Assembly (NCBI RefSeq): GCF_000380505.1
Contig: NZ_AQYH01000010.1
Coordinates: 372,001 to 436,000 of the forward strand
From: Kaistia granuli DSM 23481
Lineage (GTDB): Bacteria > Pseudomonadota > Alphaproteobacteria > Rhizobiales > Kaistiaceae
Reading direction: 5' to 3'
Length of the DNA stretch: 64,000 bases
Shown here: one piece after another, positions 16,313 to 25,760 of the stretch
Layout of the letters: each line of letters starts with the position of its first letter
Position numbering within the stretch: the stretch's first letter is position 1
The notes under the pieces: model-generated
What the model saw: only the letters and a program-made list of their open reading frames with translations
Told to the model about the DNA's origin: nothing
Databases searched by the model: none
Made by a program: the position numbers and the translations under genes

Positions 16313-19216
16313 CTAGAAGAAGGACCGGCGCTGCCACCAGCCGCCGCGCTTCGGACGATCGTCCTCGGGCTGGGCCTCGGCCTCGACCTTCGGCGCGGGC
16401 GCCGGCTCGGCCTGGGCTGCGACCGGCTCCGGCTGTGAGGCCTCGGCGGCGGCCGGCTCGCGCGCCGCTTCCTCCGCCGCTGCGACCTGCTCCGCCTCGA
16501 TCGTGTCATCGGTGATCACCGTGAAGCTCGGGCGCTCCTCGGCCGGCGCGTCGTCTTCATTGTCGCCGACTTCCGGCATGTCGAGCTCCGGCTCGTCCTG
16601 GATATCGTCCAGGAAGGGCTGCGACATGTCGCCGATATCGGCGACCGGGATGTCGGCGGCGATCAGACGGTCGCCCGCATCTTCCGGCTCGACATCGCGG
16701 ATGCCCCGCTCCTCGACCTCGACATAGTCCTCGGAAAGGACTTCGCCGGTCTCGTCGAGTTCCAGCGTCTGGCCCTCTTCGGAACCCTCGCCCTCGGCGC
16801 CTTCACCCTCGGCGCCGCGACGACCGCGACGGCCACCACGACGGCCCCGGCGGCGCCGACGACGCGGCTCGCCATTCTCGTCGTGGTCCTGGCCTTCGCC
16901 ATCGGCCTCGGCCGCTTCGTCGGAAGCTTCCTGGGCAGCGCCGTCGGTCTCGCCGGATTCGGAGCCTTCGCCGTCCTCGTCCTCGTCGCCATGCTCGCCG
17001 GATGCGCCGTCCTGGCCGGCAGCACCAGCCTCGCCACCCCGCCGCCGACGACGGCGACGACGCTTGCGGCGTCCACCTTCATCTGCGCGGGCCGCCTCGC
17101 TCGAGCTTTCGCTCGCGGCTTCCGTCTCGGCCTCTGCCTCGTCGGCGATGGCCTCGTCCTCGATCTCCTCGTCTTCCGGATAGATCGTATCCGGATGGAC
17201 GATGGGCGATGGGGCCGCGACCAGCGGCACGTCGCGCGGCGCAACCGGCTCGCCCCGCTCAAGCATGTAATGCTGGGCGGAGTTGACGGTCTCGTCGGCG
17301 AGAACGGTGATGGCGATGCCGAAGCGCGCCTCGATCTCGGCCAGGTGGTTGCGCTTCTGGTTCAGGATGTAGAGCGCGACGACCGTCTTGGTGCGGATCG
17401 TCAGATTATGCGTGGCGCTCTTGAGCAGATTGTCCTCGAGCGAACGCAGGACGTGCAGGGCCACCGAAGCCGGCGCGCGGACATAGCCGGTGCCGTGGCA
17501 ATGCGGGCAAGTCTCGACCGAGCTCTCGACGACGCCGGTGCGCAGGCGCTGGCGCGACATCTCGAGCAGGCCGAAATGCGAGATCCGGCCAACCTGGATG
17601 CGGGCGCGATCGTTCTTCAGCGCGTCCTTGAGCTTGCGCTCGACCGCCCGGTTGTTGCGCTTCTCCTCCATGTCGATGAAGTCGACGACGATCAGGCCGG
17701 CGAGATCGCGCAGGCGGAGCTGGCGTGCCACCTCTTCGGCGGCCTCCAGGTTCGTCTGGTAGGCGGTGTCCTCGATATTGTGCTCGCGCGTCGACCGGCC
17801 CGAGTTGACGTCGATCGCGACGAGCGCCTCGGTCTGGTTGATGACGATGTAGCCGCCGGACTTCAGCGTCACCTGCGGCGAGAACATCGCGTCGAGCTGC
17901 GCCTCGATGCCGGTGCGGGCGAAGATCGGCTGGCTCTCGCGGTAGGGCTGGACGTTCTTGGCATGGCTCGGCATGAGCATGCGCATGAAGTCCTTGGCCT
18001 CGCGATAGCCGTCGTCGCCGGCGACGAGAACCTCGTCGATGTCCTTGTTGTAGAGATCGCGGATCGACCGCTTGATCAGGCTGCCTTCCTCATAGACGAG
18101 GGTCGGGGCGGCCGAGCGCAGCGTCAGCTCGCGGACGTTCTCCCACAGACGCAGCAGATATTCGAAGTCGCGCTTCACCTCGGCCTTGGTGCGGGTCGCA
18201 CCGGCGGTCCGCAGGATGACGCCCATGCCCTCCGGCACCTCCAGATCGGCGGCGACTTCCTTGAGGCGCTTGCGATCGGCGGTGTTGGTGATCTTGCGGG
18301 AAATGCCGCCGCCACGCGCGGTGTTCGGCATCAGGACCGAATACCGGCCGGCGAGCGACAGATAGGTGGTGAGAGCCGCGCCCTTGTTGCCGCGCTCTTC
18401 CTTGACGACCTGGACGAGCAGCACCTGGCGGCGCTTGATCACTTCCTGGATCTTGTACTGGCGCGCACGGGCGCGGCGCCGCTCGGGCAGCTCCTCGAGC
18501 GCGTCCTCGGCGCCGACGGTGTCGACGGCGTCCTCGTCATGCTCTTCGTCGCTGCCGATCTCCTCGACGCCGCCGATTTCTTCGACGCTGTGGTCGGAAG
18601 CGGGTGCGTCCAGCTCGGAATGATGGTCGTCGTGATGCTCGCCCGAAGCGGAAGCCTCGGCCGGAGCGTTGTCCTCGTCATGCGACGCGTCGTCGTGGTG
18701 ATCGTCGTCATGATGATCATCATGGTGGTGGTCGTCGCCATGATGCTCGTCGCCATGGGCGTGATCATCGGAATGGCCGTCGCCATTCTGGGCGTCGGCG
18801 TTGTCGCCGTCGGCCCGGACTTCGCCGGTGCGCATTTCGTCGGCGGCCTTGGCGGCGGCCGAGCGATTGCTGCCGCGGCGGCGACCGTTCTTGGCCTTGG
18901 CGGCGGCGCGCTCTTCAGCCTCGCGCTCTTCCTGCTCCTCGGCTTCGATCAGGGCCTGCCGGTCGGCGACCGGGATCTGGTAGTAGTCCGGATGGATTTC
19001 GGAGAAAGCGAGAAAGCCGTGGCGATTGCCACCATATTCGACGAAGGCCGCCTGCAGCGAAGGTTCGACGCGGGTGACCTTGGCTAGGTAGATGTTGCCA
19101 CGCAGCTGCTTCCGGCTCGCGGATTCGAAGTCGAATTCCTCGACCCGATTGCCGCGAACCACCACAACCCGGGTCTCCTCCGGGTGGGTGGCATCGATGA
19201 GCATCTTGTTTGCCAT
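16313..19216 (-). CDS. rne: Ribonuclease E/G (967 aa)
   Basis: Single-strand endoribonuclease that starts mRNA decay and processes rRNA and tRNA precursors. It begins 'MANKMLIDATHPEETRVVVVRGNRVEEF'. The S1 domain (about 35-300) is split by an insertion rich in Glu, Ala, His and Asp; residues ~147-204 are almost only His, Asp, Glu and small residues. The catalytic DNase I-like domain has 'ALVAIDVNSGRSTREHNIEDTAYQTNLEAAEEVARQLRLRDLAGLIVVDFIDM', and the Zn-link follows ('ETCPHCHGTGYVR'). The last ~280 residues are a disordered acidic/Arg-rich scaffold with RRRRRRGRRGGRRGRR-type RNA-binding tracts, ending in WWQRRSFF. A long non-coding leader precedes it. Confidence 0.96.
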   Translation of the reverse strand: MANKMLIDATHPEETRVVVVRGNRVEEFDFESASRKQLRGNIYLAKVTRVEPSLQAAFVEYGGNRHGFLAFSEIHPDYYQIPVADRQALIEAEEQEEREAEERAAAKAKNGRRRGSNRSAAAKAADEMRTGEVRADGDNADAQNGDGHSDDHAHGDEHHGDDHHHDDHHDDDHHDDASHDEDNAPAEASASGEHHDDHHSELDAPASDHSVEEIGGVEEIGSDEEHDEDAVDTVGAEDALEELPERRRARARQYKIQEVIKRRQVLLVQVVKEERGNKGAALTTYLSLAGRYSVLMPNTARGGGISRKITNTADRKRLKEVAADLEVPEGMGVILRTAGATRTKAEVKRDFEYLLRLWENVRELTLRSAAPTLVYEEGSLIKRSIRDLYNKDIDEVLVAGDDGYREAKDFMRMLMPSHAKNVQPYRESQPIFARTGIEAQLDAMFSPQVTLKSGGYIVINQTEALVAIDVNSGRSTREHNIEDTAYQTNLEAAEEVARQLRLRDLAGLIVVDFIDMEEKRNNRAVERKLKDALKNDRARIQVGRISHFGLLEMSRQRLRTGVVESSVETCPHCHGTGYVRAPASVALHVLRSLEDNLLKSATHNLTIRTKTVVALYILNQKRNHLAEIEARFGIAITVLADETVNSAQHYMLERGEPVAPRDVPLVAAPSPIVHPDTIYPEDEEIEDEAIADEAEAETEAASESSSEAARADEGGRRKRRRRRRRRGGEAGAAGQDGASGEHGDEDEDGEGSESGETDGAAQEASDEAAEADGEGQDHDENGEPRRRRRRGRRGGRRGRRGAEGEGAEGEGSEEGQTLELDETGEVLSEDYVEVEERGIRDVEPEDAGDRLIAADIPVADIGDMSQPFLDDIQDEPELDMPEVGDNEDDAPAEERPSFTVITDDTIEAEQVAAAEEAAREPAAAEASQPEPVAAQAEPAPAPKVEAEAQPEDDRPKRGGWWQRRSFF

Positions 19217-19926
19217 ATTGGAAACTCTCCATGGCCCACGCGCGCAAGTCTGCGGCCGGCGCCAGGCGCCGATGCCGTGTTGATCGCGAGCGGACCGTGA
19301 TGGGGGAAAAGTGAACGTGCGCGCGCCTGCGCCAGCACCGTCGATGCCACACGACCGGCGATGGCCGGTTCAAGGTTGGCGTGACGGTAGGGGGTCGGCA
19401 AAAACATTGGGTACGCGCTTTGAGCCTCTTGAAGAACATACCGCCGGGGCGAACCCCGACGGGAACTCGACAGGCGACGCTTCCGCGCCGCACCGTCGCC
19501 GGACTGCAGGTTCCTTCATCGTGCGCTCTGGAGAAATCAGAAGAGCTGCACGAGCCGGATCCCTGTCCCCATCCCCTGGCCGTGCACCGAAGTGACCGGG
19601 ACGCACATGAATCGGGCGGCATAAAATATTCGCCGATCGACCCGCAGCGCCCCCTCCGCATCACGCCGATCACGCCACGTAAGGCAGCTAACCGGCCGGA
19701 GGATGAATTCCGTAATCTCCTTTTATGGAAGGCCGCGATTCTTGGCAAGGATATTGGGGGTCGTGCGGGGGGAGGCGGCCCCTCCGCCCGATCCATCGGA
19801 CAGGATGGGTGTGGATAGGCTAAACTTGGAGACGCTCTGGTTATCGGCTCTTAACCATTGCGGCCTAATCGTCTAAACAGCCGAATATCGGGGCGAGGTG
19901 GGGCTGGCACCGGACGACACGAGCAG
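19217..19926. other. Long divergent intergenic region, rne leader and amidase promoter
   Basis: About 700 bp separate two divergent genes. No convincing frame is present. On the rne side there are small inverted repeats (CCGGCGATGGCCGG near 19353, CGGGGCGAACCCCG near 19447) and an AT-rich stretch at 19620-19635 and 19700-19760 that may hold promoters. RNase E genes often have long autoregulatory 5' leaders; whether this one does is inference. Confidence 0.5.
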
Positions 19927-21357
19927 ATGCAGGCAGAAACAGGCGTCACCGCCGATCGACAGGGTCGGCGCAATAGCGGGCGAGGGGCAGGACGACTGCT
20001 CGTCGCGGGCATTCTATTGCTGTCTTCCGCGCTGACGTCAGTCGCTCAATCGCCCCAGCCTGCCCCCGGAGACGGGGCTGTCACGGCGCCCGCCGCCGAG
20101 ACCCGGCCGAGCATTCCGGCGGATGCCGCCGCGGCTGAAGCTTCCCAATCCGCCGCGCCGGATGCGGCCCCGGTGGCCGCGGCGCATGCCGGCCTGCCGG
20201 TGGTCGCCCGCGAAGCGCGGGTAGTCGGCGACGGCTCGCGTACCCGCTTCGTCATGGATCTTTCCGGACCCGCGGCACTTTCCGTCTTCATGCTCGACGA
20301 GCCCTACCGGGTCGTCGTCGACCTGCCCGAGACGCATTTCGAGCTGCCGGTCGATACCGGCAAGAGCGGCAAGGGCCTGGTTTCGGCCTTCCGCTACGGC
20401 CTGATCTCGGCCGGCAAGTCGCGCATCGTGCTCGACGCCACCGGTCCGGTCGCCATCGACAAGGCCTTCGTCCTGCCGGCCGAAAAGGATCAGCCGGCCC
20501 GCGTCGTGGTCGATCTGGTCAAGAGCACTCGCACCGCCTTCCTGGAGACGCTGCGCGTGTCGCGCGACCGCGATCGCCAGAACGCCGCGCACAAGCCGGA
20601 TGTCGCCCCCGGGCCGGCGCCGAATGATGGCAAGCTGCGCATCGTGCTGGACCCCGGCCATGGCGGCATCGATTCCGGCGCCATCGGCAAGTCGGGCGCG
20701 CTGGAGAAGCATGTCGTTCTCGCCTTCGCGCAGACGCTGAAAGAAAAGCTCGAGGCGAATGATCGCTACGAGATCATCATGACGCGCAACAACGACACGT
20801 TCCTGCCGCTGCGCGGCCGCGTGCAGTTCGCCCGCCAGAAACACGCCGATCTGTTCGTCTCGATCCACGCCGATTCCTTCTCGGGCGCCGATGTCCGCGG
20901 CGCCACGGTTTATACGCTGTCGGAGCGCGCCTCCGACCGCATGGCGGCCTCGATCGCGGAATCGGAAAACAAGTCCGACATTCTCGCCGGCGTCGACGTG
21001 CCGGAGGATACCAACGAGGTTTCCGACATCCTGATCGACCTGGCGCGGCGCGAGACGAAGAATTTCGCCGTCGTCTTCGCACGCAATGTCATCAAGGAAC
21101 TGAAGCCCGACGTGCGACTGTTCAAGCGGGCACACCAGCAGGCGGGCTTCATGGTGTTGCGGGCGCCGGACGTGCCTTCGGCCCTGGTCGAACTCGGCTA
21201 TCTCTCCAACGCGGATGACGAGAAACTGCTGACTTCGCCCGAATGGCGCGACAAGACGGCGGTCGCCGTGACCCGCGCCATCGACGAGTTTTTTCGCACC
21301 CGGGTTGCAAACATGGCCGCTTCGGCTCCGGTGACGACGGGGGTCGGCGAGCCATGA
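19927..21357 (+). CDS. amiC: Periplasmic N-acetylmuramoyl-L-alanine amidase, AMIN plus Amidase_3 (476 aa)
   Basis: Cleaves the amide bond between N-acetylmuramate and the stem peptide to split septal murein. After a signal segment ('LLVAGILLLSSALTSVAQS') comes an Ala/Pro-rich linker, an AMIN domain (~85-200, 'EARVVGDGSRTRFVMDLSGP...') and the zinc Amidase_3 domain (~235-460). The zinc site is visible: 'IVLDPGHGGIDSGAIG' (His), 'LEKHVVLAF' (Glu), 'LFVSIHADSF' (His) and the catalytic Glu in 'SALVELGYLSN'. The ATG at 19927 is preferred over a TTG at 19858. PBP1A follows 322 bp downstream on the same strand. AmiA/B/C cannot be told apart with certainty. Confidence 0.92.
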   Translation: MQAETGVTADRQGRRNSGRGAGRLLVAGILLLSSALTSVAQSPQPAPGDGAVTAPAAETRPSIPADAAAAEASQSAAPDAAPVAAAHAGLPVVAREARVVGDGSRTRFVMDLSGPAALSVFMLDEPYRVVVDLPETHFELPVDTGKSGKGLVSAFRYGLISAGKSRIVLDATGPVAIDKAFVLPAEKDQPARVVVDLVKSTRTAFLETLRVSRDRDRQNAAHKPDVAPGPAPNDGKLRIVLDPGHGGIDSGAIGKSGALEKHVVLAFAQTLKEKLEANDRYEIIMTRNNDTFLPLRGRVQFARQKHADLFVSIHADSFSGADVRGATVYTLSERASDRMAASIAESENKSDILAGVDVPEDTNEVSDILIDLARRETKNFAVVFARNVIKELKPDVRLFKRAHQQAGFMVLRAPDVPSALVELGYLSNADDEKLLTSPEWRDKTAVAVTRAIDEFFRTRVANMAASAPVTTGVGEP

Positions 21358-21679
21358 CGGGGCTGTTGCCTGAACACCACGGGTCGGCTCCGCCGTTCCT
21401 GATCGGTGGGATCGCCCAAGTTTCTCCACAAATCGACTGGAAGAACAGACCCATTGGGTCTATCGAAGCCAGACGAACCAGTAGTTCGCCGGCGGGCAAC
21501 GGGCGGTTGAGCCCGGTGCCTCCAGGCGTTGGTCGTGCAACAGGCGCGATCGGTGTCGTTAGTGATTCAGGACCCGCGAGGCGACGGATGCCGAACGGAT
21601 CAACCCATTTCGAACCGGGGTTCGTCTCGTCGGCTTGAGCTAGTCGCCGAAAGGCGATCCAGCGGGGAACGCGAGCGAT
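21358..21679 (+). other. Spacer between amidase and PBP1A genes
   Basis: 322 bp. An open frame overlaps the amidase stop (ATGA at 21354) and runs to 21638, but its product has no recognisable feature and I do not call it. The final ~40 bases hold the ribosome-binding region for the PBP gene (GGGGAACGCGAGCGAT). Confidence 0.5.
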
Positions 21680-24115
21680 ATGTTTCTGCGACTGATCGGC
21701 TACTTATTCGGGATTGGCGCCGTGTTTTTCTTGGCTGTTGCTGCAGGTGTGGCTTGGTACGTGTCCGGCTTGACGGGCGGGCTGCCCTCGGTCGAGGTCC
21801 TGGCGAAGTATGAACCGCCGGTGATGACGCGTATCCACGCGTCGGATGGTCAGCTCGTCGGCGAATATGCCCGCGAGCGCCGCCTCTATCTGCCGATCCA
21901 GGCAATCCCGGATCGCGTCAAGGCTGCGTTCATCGCGGCCGAGGACAAGAACTTCTACCAGCATGCCGGCCTCGACTATTACGGCATCGCCCGCGCTGCC
22001 CTGCAGAACATCTCGGCGATTTCGTCCGACAAGCGCCTGATCGGCGCGTCGACGATCACCCAGCAGGTCGCGAAGAACTTCCTCCTGACCAACGAGCGTT
22101 CGCTCGACCGCAAGATCAAGGAAGCGATCCTGTCGCTCCGCATCGAGCAGGCCAACTCGAAGGACAAGATCCTCGAGCTGTACCTGAACGAGATCTTCCT
22201 CGGCCTTGGTTCCTATGGTGTCGCCGCCGCGTCGCTGTCCTATTTCGACAAGTCGGTGCATGAGCTGACCCTTTCGGAAGCGGCCTATCTCGCCGCCCTG
22301 CCGAAGGGCCCGAACAACTACAATCCGTTCCGCTATGCCGATCGCGCGATCGAACGCCGCAACTGGGTGATCGACCGCATGGTCGACAACGGTTTCGCCA
22401 CCGCCGATGAGGGCGAGGCCGCCAAGGCGCAGCCGCTCGGCGTCAAGACCCGCGTCGCCAGCCCGCATATCTTCGCCGCCGACTATTATGTCGAGGAAGT
22501 GCGCCGCCAGCTGATGCAGATCTATGGCGAGAAGGCGCTCTATGACGGCGGCCTCTCGGTCCGCACCTCGCTCGATCCGGGCATGCAGGTGATGGCGCGG
22601 CAGTCGCTGATGAACGGCCTCGTCACCTTCGACGAACAGCATGGCTGGCGCGGCCCGGTCAAGAACGTTCCGATCGAGGCCGATTGGGGCGTCGCCGTCG
22701 GCTCGGTGCCGGCGCTCGCCGACATCATCGAATGGCGCCTCGCCATCGTCACCGGCGTCGACAAGGACGAGGCCCAGATCGGCCTGCAGCCCGGCCGTGA
22801 CGGCACCGGCAAGCTGCTGCCGGACCGTGAGACCGGCGTCATTCCGTTCTCCGAGATGAAGTGGGCCAAGCCCGCCGGAAAGAAGCTGACCGGTGCCAGC
22901 GATGCGCTGGCCGTCGGCGACGTCGTCTATGTCGAGCCCGCCGACGGCAAGCCCGGTTCCTACCGGTTGCGTCAGGTGCCGAACATCGCCGGCGCCATGG
23001 TGGTGATGGATCCGCATACGGGCCGTGTGCTGGCGATGGATGGCGGCTTCTCCTATGCGGAGAGCCAGTTCAACCGCGCCACCCAGGCGTTGCGCCAGCC
23101 GGGTTCGTCGTTCAAGCCCTTCGTCTACGCCGCAGCCCTCGACAATGGTTACACGCCGTCCTCGGTGGTGCTGGATGCGCCGATCGAGGTCGATCCCGGC
23201 TTCGGTCAGCCGATCTGGCGGCCGGAAAACTACGCCCAGAAGTTCTATGGCCCGTCGACGCTGCGTGTCGGCATCGAGCAGTCGCGTAACGTCATGACCG
23301 TGCGCCTGGCGCAGGACATGGGCATGCCGCTCGTGGCCGAATATTCCAAGCGCTTCGGCGTCTATGACAAGCTCGGACCGTTCCTTCCGAACGCGCTCGG
23401 CGCGGCCGAGACGACGGTGCTGCGCATGGTCGCCGGCTATTCCGTGTTCGCCAATGGCGGCCGCCAGGTCAAGCCGACGCTGATCGACCGTATCCAGGAC
23501 CGTTTCGGCAAGACCATCTTCAAGCATGAAGAGCGGATCTGCGAGGAATGCGACGTCGAGCAGTGGGCGCATCAGGACGAGCCGGTGATCACGGATAATC
23601 GCGAGCAGGTGCTCGATCCGATGACGGCCTACCAGGTCACGTCGATGCTGGAAGGCGTCGTCCAGCGCGGTACCGCGACGGTGCTGAAGAGCGTCGGCAA
23701 GCCGCTCGCCGGCAAGACGGGCACCTCGAACGACTACAAGGACGCCTGGTTCATCGGCTACTCGCCTGACCTCGTCGTCGGCGTCTTCATCGGCTACGAC
23801 AATCCGAAGCCGATGGGCCGCGGCATGACCGGCGGCGAGATCGCGGCGCCGATCGCCGGCGATTTCTTCAAGCTGGCGCTCGCCGACAAGGCGGCCATCC
23901 CGTTCCGTGTTCCGGAAGGACTGACGCTGATCCCGATCGATCGCAAGACGGGCATGCGCGCCAGTGCCGGCGCGGCTGGTACCATCCTCGAGGCCTTCAA
24001 GCCGGGAACGGGGCCGCCGGATACCTATTCGATCATCGGCCAGGGCAATTCCTATGGCGATCCGGCACCGCCGGACGCCGGAGCGGCGATGTCCGGTACC
24101 GGCGGACTGTACTGA
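21680..24115 (+). CDS. mrcA: Penicillin-binding protein 1A, bifunctional transglycosylase/transpeptidase (811 aa)
   Basis: Class A PBP that polymerises glycan strands and cross-links peptides on the periplasmic side of the inner membrane. One N-terminal membrane helix (residues ~5-29). Family GT51 domain: catalytic Glu88 in 'AAEDKNFYQHAGLDY', then 'GASTITQQVAKNFLL' and 'LELYLNEIFLG'. An OB-like insert precedes the transpeptidase domain, which has Ser476-x-x-Lys479 ('QPGSSFKPF'), Ser535-Arg-Asn and Lys679-Thr-Gly ('LAGKTGTSNDYKDAWFIGYSPD'). Length is normal for the PBP1A family. The ATG at 21680 places the helix correctly. Confidence 0.96.
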   Translation: MFLRLIGYLFGIGAVFFLAVAAGVAWYVSGLTGGLPSVEVLAKYEPPVMTRIHASDGQLVGEYARERRLYLPIQAIPDRVKAAFIAAEDKNFYQHAGLDYYGIARAALQNISAISSDKRLIGASTITQQVAKNFLLTNERSLDRKIKEAILSLRIEQANSKDKILELYLNEIFLGLGSYGVAAASLSYFDKSVHELTLSEAAYLAALPKGPNNYNPFRYADRAIERRNWVIDRMVDNGFATADEGEAAKAQPLGVKTRVASPHIFAADYYVEEVRRQLMQIYGEKALYDGGLSVRTSLDPGMQVMARQSLMNGLVTFDEQHGWRGPVKNVPIEADWGVAVGSVPALADIIEWRLAIVTGVDKDEAQIGLQPGRDGTGKLLPDRETGVIPFSEMKWAKPAGKKLTGASDALAVGDVVYVEPADGKPGSYRLRQVPNIAGAMVVMDPHTGRVLAMDGGFSYAESQFNRATQALRQPGSSFKPFVYAAALDNGYTPSSVVLDAPIEVDPGFGQPIWRPENYAQKFYGPSTLRVGIEQSRNVMTVRLAQDMGMPLVAEYSKRFGVYDKLGPFLPNALGAAETTVLRMVAGYSVFANGGRQVKPTLIDRIQDRFGKTIFKHEERICEECDVEQWAHQDEPVITDNREQVLDPMTAYQVTSMLEGVVQRGTATVLKSVGKPLAGKTGTSNDYKDAWFIGYSPDLVVGVFIGYDNPKPMGRGMTGGEIAAPIAGDFFKLALADKAAIPFRVPEGLTLIPIDRKTGMRASAGAAGTILEAFKPGTGPPDTYSIIGQGNSYGDPAPPDAGAAMSGTGGLY

Positions 24116-24120
24116 TCCAG

Positions 24121-24147
24121 CGGGCCGCGGAAACTCTCCGCGGCCCG
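24121..24147 (+). terminator. Hairpin after the PBP1A gene
   Basis: GGGCCGCGG-AAACTCT-CCGCGGCCC is a perfect 9-bp stem, followed after a few bases by GCTTTTGC. The T run is displaced, so it may be a weak or Rho-assisted terminator. Confidence 0.6.
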
Positions 24148-24174
24148 ATCGCTTTTGCGGGACTGTTGAGTGGA

Positions 24175-24672
24175 ATGATGGGTAACTGGCGGCCGATGCG
24201 GCCGGACGATCTGGCGGCGGTCGAGACGATCGCCGATCGCGTGCATGAGGCCTATCCGGAGGATCCGGCTGTCTTCGCCGAGCGGCTCCGGCTCTGGCCG
24301 GAGGGATGCCTCGTCTACGAGCGCGACGGGGTTCCGATCGCCTATGTGCTGAGCCACCCGGGCCACGCCTTCGCGCCGCCGCCGCTCAATTCGCTGCTCG
24401 GCGCGCTGCCCGAGCCGCCGACCACCTATTACATCCACGACCTCGCCCTGCTGCCCGAGACGCGCGGGCAGGGGGCGGGCTCGGCGGTGGTTGACCTTCT
24501 GCTGGACAGCGCGCGCCGGGCGGGTTGCCCGGATGTCTCGCTGGTCGCCGTCAACGGCTCGACCGGGTTCTGGAGCCGGCACGGCTTTCGCTCCGTCGAC
24601 GTTCCCGAGCTTGCCGAAAAGCTCCGCAGCTATGACGACGACGCCTGCTACATGATCCGGCCGCTGGACTAG
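24175..24672 (+). CDS. GNAT family N-acetyltransferase (165 aa)
   Basis: Acetyl-CoA-dependent N-acetyltransferase of unknown substrate. The fold's motifs are visible: 'WRPMRPDDLAAVETIADRVHEAYPED' (strand 1 and helices), 'YYIHDLALLPETRGQGAGSAVVDLLLDSARRAG' containing the acetyl-CoA-binding R/Q-x-x-G-x-G/A loop, and 'VSLVAVNGSTGFWSRHGFRSV' near the C-terminus. Start is uncertain: a TTG at 24166 and ATGs at 24175 and 24178 are in frame, with no strong ribosome-binding site; I use the first ATG. No operon partner is clear. Confidence 0.85.
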   Translation: MMGNWRPMRPDDLAAVETIADRVHEAYPEDPAVFAERLRLWPEGCLVYERDGVPIAYVLSHPGHAFAPPPLNSLLGALPEPPTTYYIHDLALLPETRGQGAGSAVVDLLLDSARRAGCPDVSLVAVNGSTGFWSRHGFRSVDVPELAEKLRSYDDDACYMIRPLD

Positions 24673-24749
24673 TTCCACCGCCCGTCGTCGGCTCGGACTT
24701 CTGCTGCGGCGGCATCGGAAAAGACGGTGCGCGCCGTGCGTGCTCGAGC

Positions 24750-24822
24750 GTCACTCCCGCGAAGGCGGCGACCGAGTTCGGGAGCAGCGCCTGAATGGAT
24801 CCCTGGTCAAGCCCGGGATGAC
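24750..24822. repeat. Degenerate copy of the palindromic intergenic repeat
   Basis: Begins GTCACTCCCGCGAAGGCGG and ends CAAGCCCGGGATGACGGCGAGG, with ATGGATCCC inside; shorter and more diverged than the copies at 9079-9890 but the same element. Confidence 0.7.
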
Positions 24823-25018
24823 GGCGAGGGTGGAACTGGCGGCGGAGCGACATCAACTGGCGCCCCCGGTACGAGGCTTGCTTGCCAGCATCGGAGCTCG
24901 CACGCCGTCCCGGACGGAGCGCACCTGTCCCCGCAGCTTGCAGCCCGCATTGCGTCCGGCCTCGCCTTCTGCAACGCTCGCTTCGTGTCGGTGCCGAGGG
25001 ACGCGGGTGGTGCGGACT

Positions 25019-25444
25019 ATGCTGACGTCCTGGATCTTCTGGGCGCTGCTCTCGGCGGCCTTCGCGGCGCTCACCGCCATCTTCGCCAAGATCGGCATCA
25101 GCGGCGTCAACTCCGATTTCGCCACCTTCATCCGCACCCTTGTCATTCTGCTCTCGATCGCCTTCATCCTGACGGCGAGCGGGCAGTGGCAGCCTTTCGG
25201 CTCGGTCTCTCCCCGCAGCTACACCTTCCTCGTCCTGTCGGGTCTCGCCACCGGCGCCTCGTGGCTCTGCTACTTCCGCGCCTTGAGCCTCGGCGACGCG
25301 GCGCGGGTGGCGCCGATCGACAAACTAAGCGTCGTCCTGGTGGCCGTGTTCGGCGTCGCCTTCCTTGGCGAAAACCTCTCTTTCCGCAACTGGCTCGGCG
25401 TGCTGCTGATCGCTTCCGGGGCGGTGCTGGTGGCCATGCGCTGA
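25019..25444 (+). CDS. Half-size EamA-family membrane protein (141 aa)
   Basis: A single EamA (drug/metabolite transporter) domain with about five hydrophobic helices, starting 'MLTSWIFWALLSAAFAALTAIFAKIGI' and ending 'WLGVLLIASGAVLVAMR'. The block 'GASWLCYFRALSLGDAARVAPIDKLSVVLVAVFGVAFLGENLS' is the hallmark of this family. Full-length members have two such domains, so this one presumably dimerises, like other single-domain members. The ATG at 25019 follows only a weak purine-rich site; in-frame sequence upstream is repeat DNA. Substrate unknown. Confidence 0.87.
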   Translation: MLTSWIFWALLSAAFAALTAIFAKIGISGVNSDFATFIRTLVILLSIAFILTASGQWQPFGSVSPRSYTFLVLSGLATGASWLCYFRALSLGDAARVAPIDKLSVVLVAVFGVAFLGENLSFRNWLGVLLIASGAVLVAMR

Positions 25445-25760
25445 ACGCGCGGCTCGGGTGCTCCTTCGCCGCCAGTGGGCCTCCATCGCCTCGAATGCCG
25501 ATTGCAGCGCGGTTCGCAGAGCCGGCCGGGCCGCGATCGCCGTTTTCCAGAAAACTCACCCGCTGGGGGTTGACGTAGCGCCTGCAGTGGCGCACCTCAA
25601 CGTCGTCAAGCTGGCTTCCGCGTGCGGACCGGCCCCCATTGGAACCCCCGCTTCATGTCGAGCGACAGTAGCAGTCGAATACAGGCGCCGCCTCAGACCG
25701 CGTTGAACTGATCGCTCGATCGGCTCACGCGATCCGCCTGGCGGCCGATCGGAGTGAGTC
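25445..25760. other. Intergenic region upstream of mgtE
   Basis: 316 bp without a convincing frame. I looked for an M-box-like magnesium riboswitch and see no conserved core. A short inverted segment (CGATCGCTCGATCG-like, 25709-25726) lies ~35 bases before the mgtE start. Confidence 0.4.

Noticed and set aside
18600-18800. His/Asp-rich stretch as a sequencing or frameshift artefact
   Set aside because: The frame is open through it and the S1 domain resumes in frame on the other side, so it is a true insertion.
21354-21638. Frame starting inside the amidase stop (ATGA), 94 codons
   Set aside because: Tempting coupling, but the product has no fold signature and is rich in Gly/Ser/Pro/Arg like random GC-rich DNA.
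25445-25760. Possible magnesium riboswitch before mgtE
   Set aside because: No M-box core is visible; only ordinary GC-rich spacer.
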